Origin: Streptomyces cavernae
GTDB lineage: Bacteria; Actinomycetota; Actinomycetes; Streptomycetales; Streptomycetaceae
Length of the DNA stretch: 64,000 bases
Direction: 5' to 3'
NCBI RefSeq assembly: GCF_004023625.1
Contig: NZ_RPDJ01000041.1
Coordinates: 40,883 to 104,882, forward strand
A program made the position numbers and the translations under genes. This document shows positions 60,162 through 64,000 of the stretch, in pieces. Position 1 is the first letter of the stretch. Every line of letters starts with the position of its first letter. The notes under the pieces are model-generated. The model worked only from the letters and a program-made list of their open reading frames with translations. It ran no database searches and had not been told where the DNA came from.

Positions 60162-62294
60162 ATGCATGCACATCGCGGAATTCCGCGGTCATTACTGCGT
60201 ACTACCGCAGTGGCGACGATCATGTCGGCGGCGGCGTCAACTTCCCTGCTCCTGACGTCGACCGAGGCACAGGCCGCACCTGGCCGGGCAGCCTCCGTCA
60301 CGGAGGACGCCGCCTTCGGTCTCGACGAGGGTGCCGGTTCGCGGCGCGTACTGGGCGGCGCGCCCCAGGAGTTCACGGCGGGTCTGGTCGGCGGCGCCCA
60401 ACTCGGCGCGGCGGGCAGGACCGGCACAGCGCTGAAGCTCAACGGGACGACGGCGTACGCGGCCACGACCGGCCCGGTCGTTGACACCACGAAGTCGTTC
60501 TCGGTGTCGGCCTGGGTGAAGCTGGACAACAAGAACGTCAACCACACGTTCCTGTCGCAGGCGGGAACGCGGGCGAGCGGTTTCCAGCTCTACTACTCAT
60601 CAACCTATGACAAGTGGGTTTTCAACCGGCACACCAAGGACGCCGACGACACGGCGCTGGTGCGGTCCCTGAGCACGGACACCGCACAGACCGGAGTGTG
60701 GACCCACCTCACAGGTGTGTACGACGCGACGGCGAAGACGGTCCAGCTCTTCGTCAACGGCAAGGCACAGACGGCCGCCTCCTTCACCGCCACCCCATGG
60801 CGTGCTTCGGGCGGACTCCAGATCGGCCGGCTCCACTACAAGGGCGGCTACCACGAGTACACGGCCGGACTGCTCGATGACGTGCGGCTCGTGCAGTCGG
60901 CGGTGACGCAGGCCGATGCCACGGCGATCGGCGGTGGCACGCTGCCCGCGCATCTCCAGGAGCTGGCGTCGTTCCCGATGGACGAGGCCGCGGGCGCGGC
61001 GCGGGTCAGCGGCGGCATGGGCGCTGGTCCGGTCGCGACGGTGGCCGGCGGCGGTGCCCAACTTGGTGCCGCGGGCAAGACGGGCACCGGCCTGAAGCTC
61101 AACGGGACGACGGCGTACGCGGCGACGGCCGGTCCGGTGGTGGACACCATGAAGTCGTTCTCGGTCTCGGCGTGGGTGAAGCTCGACGACAAGGACAAGA
61201 ACTACACGTTCCTGTCGCAGGCGGGGGACCGCAACAGCGGGTTCCAGCTGTATTACTCCAAGGCCTACGACAAGTGGGTCTTCAACCGGCACACCACGGA
61301 CACCGACGACACGGCGATCGTACGGTCACTCAGTTCGGGCCTGGCACAGGTCGGCGTGTGGACTCAGTTGACAGGTGTGTATGACGCGTCCGCCAAGACG
61401 GTCCAGCTGTTCGTCAACGGCACACCGCAAACGGCGGCCGCCTTCACCACTCCGTGGCGTGCCGCGGGTGGACTGCAGATCGGCCGGCTCGCCTACAAGG
61501 GAGCCTTCCAGGAGAACTTCGCCGGAACCATCGACAACGTCCGCGTCTGGGACCAGGCCGTGGTGATGGGCTGCGCGGGCACGGACGCGGTCGGACATCG
61601 CGGCGCACCCGCCATCGCCCCGGAGAACACCCTCCCGGCGCTGGAGGCGGCGGCGGACGCCGGTGCGGAGTGGGTCGAGACCGATGTGCAGTTCACCAAG
61701 GACGGCAAGCCGGTCCTGATGCACGACGCGACCGTCGACCGGACGACCAACGGCACGGGCCGCGTCGACGAACTCACCGCAGAGCAGATCGCCCAGCTCA
61801 CCGTGGACGGCGGTGGACGCGTCCCGACCCTGGAACAGGCGCTGTCCGCGCTGAAGGTCAAGCCTTCCCGTCTCCTGCTGGAGATCAAGGGCCCGCAGAC
61901 GACCGCGGCCGTCGACACCGCTCTCCGGCTCGTCTCCGAGGCCGGGATGACCGAGCGCACGCTGCTGCAGTCATTCGACGAGAACATCGTCCGGGACGCG
62001 GCGGCCTCCCCGTACAAGACCGAAGTCGCGCTGCTGCGCTCCACACTCGACGCCGATCCGGTGGCCACGGCCCGCGCGTTCAAGCTCAGCACGTACGCGG
62101 TGAAATTCACCGGCCTCTCCGCCCGTCCCGCCGTGGTGGACCAGTTGAGGGCGGCCGGGGTCGATGTGTTCGTCTGGACGGTCGACAGCGAAAGCCAGTG
62201 GAAGACAGCGGCTTCGTGGGGCGTCGACGGGCTCATCACCAATGCGCCGGAGCGGTTTGTGCCGTGGCGGGACAGCAACTGTGTCGAGAACTGA
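60162..62294 (+). CDS. Secreted glycerophosphodiester phosphodiesterase with two LamG domains
   Basis: A 710-residue exported enzyme. The signal peptide ends near AQA-AP. Two LamG/concanavalin-like domains (about 45-250 and 270-465) are close copies of one another (each with LKLNGTTAYAAT, SFSVSAWVKLD, TVQLFVNG). A C-terminal GDPD TIM barrel starts at about 475. The catalytic set is HRGAPAIAPENT (His479), WVETDVQFTKDGKPVLMHD, LLEIKGPQ and the late DVFVWTVDSE. It should hydrolyse glycerophosphodiesters, perhaps wall teichoic acid or phospholipid headgroups, while the LamG pair binds glycans. The stop is only 31 bp from the next gene. Confidence 0.92.
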   Translation: MHAHRGIPRSLLRTTAVATIMSAAASTSLLLTSTEAQAAPGRAASVTEDAAFGLDEGAGSRRVLGGAPQEFTAGLVGGAQLGAAGRTGTALKLNGTTAYAATTGPVVDTTKSFSVSAWVKLDNKNVNHTFLSQAGTRASGFQLYYSSTYDKWVFNRHTKDADDTALVRSLSTDTAQTGVWTHLTGVYDATAKTVQLFVNGKAQTAASFTATPWRASGGLQIGRLHYKGGYHEYTAGLLDDVRLVQSAVTQADATAIGGGTLPAHLQELASFPMDEAAGAARVSGGMGAGPVATVAGGGAQLGAAGKTGTGLKLNGTTAYAATAGPVVDTMKSFSVSAWVKLDDKDKNYTFLSQAGDRNSGFQLYYSKAYDKWVFNRHTTDTDDTAIVRSLSSGLAQVGVWTQLTGVYDASAKTVQLFVNGTPQTAAAFTTPWRAAGGLQIGRLAYKGAFQENFAGTIDNVRVWDQAVVMGCAGTDAVGHRGAPAIAPENTLPALEAAADAGAEWVETDVQFTKDGKPVLMHDATVDRTTNGTGRVDELTAEQIAQLTVDGGGRVPTLEQALSALKVKPSRLLLEIKGPQTTAAVDTALRLVSEAGMTERTLLQSFDENIVRDAAASPYKTEVALLRSTLDADPVATARAFKLSTYAVKFTGLSARPAVVDQLRAAGVDVFVWTVDSESQWKTAASWGVDGLITNAPERFVPWRDSNCVEN

Positions 62295-62325
62295 CGTGTC
62301 GTTGAAACCGAAGAAGAGGGAATCG

Positions 62326-63585
62326 GTGAGGACATTCAGAGGTTCGCCGGGCCGGCGTGGCGTCGCTGATGGCTCTGGTGCTGGTCGCGGGGCGGACCTG
62401 AGTGCCGCCGCCGCGGACGACGAGGTGCCCGCGTACGACAGATCCGACATCCTCTGGGAATGGCAGTACGGCGGCCCGGGTGTTCGGCGTGCCGCCGAGG
62501 CCGTCCTGCTCAGCCCTGGTCAGGACGTCGACACGTTCATGAACGAGGATCTGCCGGACCTCCTGGAGGAGGATCTGCGCGTTCAGGTGGCGCAGATCCT
62601 GGCCACCGGCGGCCCCGGTGTGCGGGAGGCCGCCAACACCGCGCTCGACGGTGGGGCCGAGGAGCTTCGGAAGTTCCTGGACGAGGGAATCGTCCAGCCC
62701 TACGACGACGACCTGCGGGTCCAGGTCGCGCAGATCATGGCCGCGGGCGGACCAGGCGTCAAGGAAGCCGCGAACAAGGCGCTCAACGGTTCCGCCGACG
62801 ACTGGAAGAAGTTCATCGACCAGGGCCAGCACAAGGCGCGGGAGGAGGACAACCGGGTTCAGGTCGCCCAGCTGATGGCGGCGGGCGGCCCGAATGTGAA
62901 GAAGGTCGCCAACCAGGTCCTGGACGGCACGCCTGAGGACGTACAGGAATTCCTCGACGAGGGCTGGCAGGTCGCCGCCGCGCGGGACCAGGAGACCCTG
63001 ACCGTCGCCCAGTTGGCCGTGCTCGCCGACAAGGCGCAGAAGCAGGCGACCCGGCTGACCGAGGAGGCCAAGGAGGAGGCGGCCAAGGCGGCGAAGGCGA
63101 CACTACGGGCCAAGGAGGCGGCGCAGGTCGCGGCGAAGGAGGCCGAGGAGGCGAAGTCGTCGGCCAGCCGGGCTGCGGCTGCCGCGTCGCGTGCCGCGTC
63201 CGCCGCCGACCGGGCGGCTCAGGCGGCTCGTACCGCGGTGTCGTCGGCCGCGGCGGCCAACAAGGCGGCGCGGGTGGCCGCCACGGCTGCCGCACAGGCG
63301 GCGTATGCGGCCGGCCGGGCGGGCAGCGCGGCGTCCACGGCCCGCTCCGCCGCTGCGGCGACGGCCGCCGACGCCCAGCGGGCGAAGGACGCCCGCATCG
63401 CCGCGCAGAACGCGAACGCAGCCGCTCAGGGCGCGCGGAAGGCGGCCAAGGCGGCCGAGCAGGCCGGTATCGCCGCGGAGGCGGCGGGAGAGGCGGCCGG
63501 GGCCGCGGCCAGCGCCGGAGCCAACGCCGCGGCGGCTGCCACCTTGCTTTCGGGCAGGGTGCCCGGTCCTTCAGGGCCGGGGTGA
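62326..63585 (+). CDS. ALF-repeat protein with Ala-rich coiled coil; signal peptide out of frame
   Basis: A 419-residue protein with four to five ALF repeats at about 40-220 (VRVQVAQIMAAGGPGVKEAA-like units of ~40 residues). A very Ala-rich coiled coil follows (KAAKATLRAKEAAQVAAKEA onward) to an abrupt end, GRVPGPSGPG. Such proteins normally start with a signal peptide. Here the hydrophobic core, LMALVLVAG, is encoded in another frame at about 62362-62390, and the current frame gives GVADGSGAGRGAD. A small deletion near 62362 and a second near 62400 would explain this. GTG 62326 follows GAGGG. It is probably not secreted, and it is truncated relative to its toxin-like relatives. Confidence 0.78.
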   Translation: MRTFRGSPGRRGVADGSGAGRGADLSAAAADDEVPAYDRSDILWEWQYGGPGVRRAAEAVLLSPGQDVDTFMNEDLPDLLEEDLRVQVAQILATGGPGVREAANTALDGGAEELRKFLDEGIVQPYDDDLRVQVAQIMAAGGPGVKEAANKALNGSADDWKKFIDQGQHKAREEDNRVQVAQLMAAGGPNVKKVANQVLDGTPEDVQEFLDEGWQVAAARDQETLTVAQLAVLADKAQKQATRLTEEAKEEAAKAAKATLRAKEAAQVAAKEAEEAKSSASRAAAAASRAASAADRAAQAARTAVSSAAAANKAARVAATAAAQAAYAAGRAGSAASTARSAAAATAADAQRAKDARIAAQNANAAAQGARKAAKAAEQAGIAAEAAGEAAGAAASAGANAAAAATLLSGRVPGPSGPG

Positions 63586-63616
63586 ATGCCCGCTCCCGCG
63601 GAGCGGGGCAGGGCAA

Positions 63617-63643
63617 GCCGAATCGCCGTCAGGGCGATTCGGC
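63617..63643 (+). terminator. Terminator hairpin
   Basis: A perfect 11-bp stem GCCGAATCGCC/GGCGATTCGGC with a 5-nt loop lies 31 bp after the ALF-repeat gene. Confidence 0.8.
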
Positions 63644-63727
63644 GTGGACGCCGTGATGCCGAGAGGTGGCCACAGGCAGGTGGTGGTGAGGGGGAGTTGA
63701 GGGGCCTGGGTCGGTGGCTGGTGCCGG

Positions 63728-63749
63728 CCGGGCGTGGTCACTCGCCCGG
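63728..63749. other. Short inverted repeat upstream of the TnpB remnant
   Basis: CCGGGCG (63728-63734) and CGCCCGG (63743-63749) form a 7-bp stem with an 8-base loop, about 56 bp before the TnpB start. It could be a relic of an IS200/IS605-type end hairpin, but no matching right end is visible. Confidence 0.3.
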
Positions 63750-63804
63750 GTGATGGTGATCGATGGTGTGCGCGGCGGGGGAAGGTGTGGTCTAGGTTCG
63801 CGCC

Positions 63805-63936
63805 GTGGCACGGTTTCGGATGTACCCGACGAGCGAGCAGGAGCGGCAGATGCTGCTGCACTGCGCGCATGCCCGGTACGTGTGGGTGCGACGCGAAGTC
63901 GCACCGTTTAAGTGGGGCTGCTCCGCAGAGATATGA
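63805..63936 (+). pseudogene. N-terminal remnant of IS605-family TnpB (RNA-guided nuclease)
   Basis: GTG 63805 opens a 43-residue frame starting ARFRMYPTSEQERQMLLHCA, then HARYVW, the conserved first ~27 residues of TnpB/OrfB (helix before the WED domain). After YVW the sequence turns into unrelated residues (VRREVAPFKWGCSAEI) and stops. The RuvC and zinc-finger parts are missing, so it is inactive. It marks a past IS605/IS1341-type insertion beside the truncated ALF-repeat gene. Confidence 0.75.
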
Positions 63937-64000
63937 GAGGGCAGCTCTCTGGCCGGTGTCCAAGGTCAGTCCCCAGGTCCGCGTGCGTCGCCGGTAACGG
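63937..64000. other. Window end, no feature recognised
   Basis: The last 64 bases follow the TnpB remnant and show no gene, repeat or hairpin. Confidence 0.5.

Overview
The window is a gene-dense chromosomal segment of very high G+C with GTG starts, ATGA/GTGA overlaps and strong third-position G/C bias. Gene content and order (TerD; a GAF-PAS-GGDEF protein; ROK kinase-nagA; otsB/otsA; a threonine-synthase-like gene with a ThiS-like gene; cold-shock gene; groEL; murQ/RpiR; a HelR-type ATPase; XPB helicase) match, from memory, the core chromosome of Streptomyces around cdgB and groEL2 of S. coelicolor. I see no tRNA, rRNA or CRISPR array.

0-14 kb: a small M1 peptidase lipoprotein, TerD, an ArfB-like release factor, an ECF sigma factor with a SnoaL-like tail, a GNAT enzyme and a flavin reductase lead to the diguanylate cyclase cdgB, which has two BldD-box-like palindromes upstream. 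A CBM-bearing membrane protein follows, then a leftward amino-sugar operon (ROK kinase, nagA, with a pfkB-type kinase after a hairpin). DasR dre-like sites lie between that operon and a divergent sugar-binding lipoprotein.

14-26.6 kb: an AlkZ-like glycosylase family protein, otsB, otsA and gpgS (trehalose and glucosylglycerate osmolytes). A SAM-I riboswitch precedes a threonine-synthase-family enzyme and its overlapping ThiS/MoaD partner, which fits methionine rather than threonine synthesis. Then come a cold-shock protein, groEL with two adjacent CIRCE operators, and a flavoprotein oxidoreductase translationally coupled to an ECF41-type sigma factor.

26.7-43.6 kb: a small membrane protein, a Ser/Thr kinase, an Old Yellow Enzyme, a TetR/RibD-like divergent pair, small DNA-binding proteins, an XRE-DUF397 pair, murQ with its RpiR regulator, DUF4031, a DinB-GNAT fusion, an MFS transporter, an HD phosphohydrolase, and a SigE-type sigma factor flanked by a single-pass membrane protein and an Ala/Thr/His-rich secreted protein.

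43.6-47 kb is a lower-G+C stretch with a 21-residue membrane peptide gene, traces of decayed genes and a pair of secreted proteases. cutC follows, behind two back-to-back dre-like sites.

47.9-59.1 kb: a HelR-like RNA polymerase recycling ATPase, then the XPB helicase and its usual partner. These two are separated by an unusual gene fusing a YqhA-type membrane domain to an IS21 IstB-type AAA+ ATPase, plus two small secreted-protein genes. A HAAS-type membrane protein follows.

59.1-64 kb is a rearranged set of secreted-protein genes: a chimera ending in half a LamG domain, a double-LamG glycerophosphodiesterase, an ALF-repeat protein whose signal-peptide core is out of frame, and an N-terminal TnpB remnant.

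Several intergenic regions hold tandem minisatellites (28 bp x8; 33 bp x4; 35/40 bp x5; 9, 15 and 21 bp units). At least one appears copied from the 3' end of a neighbouring gene.
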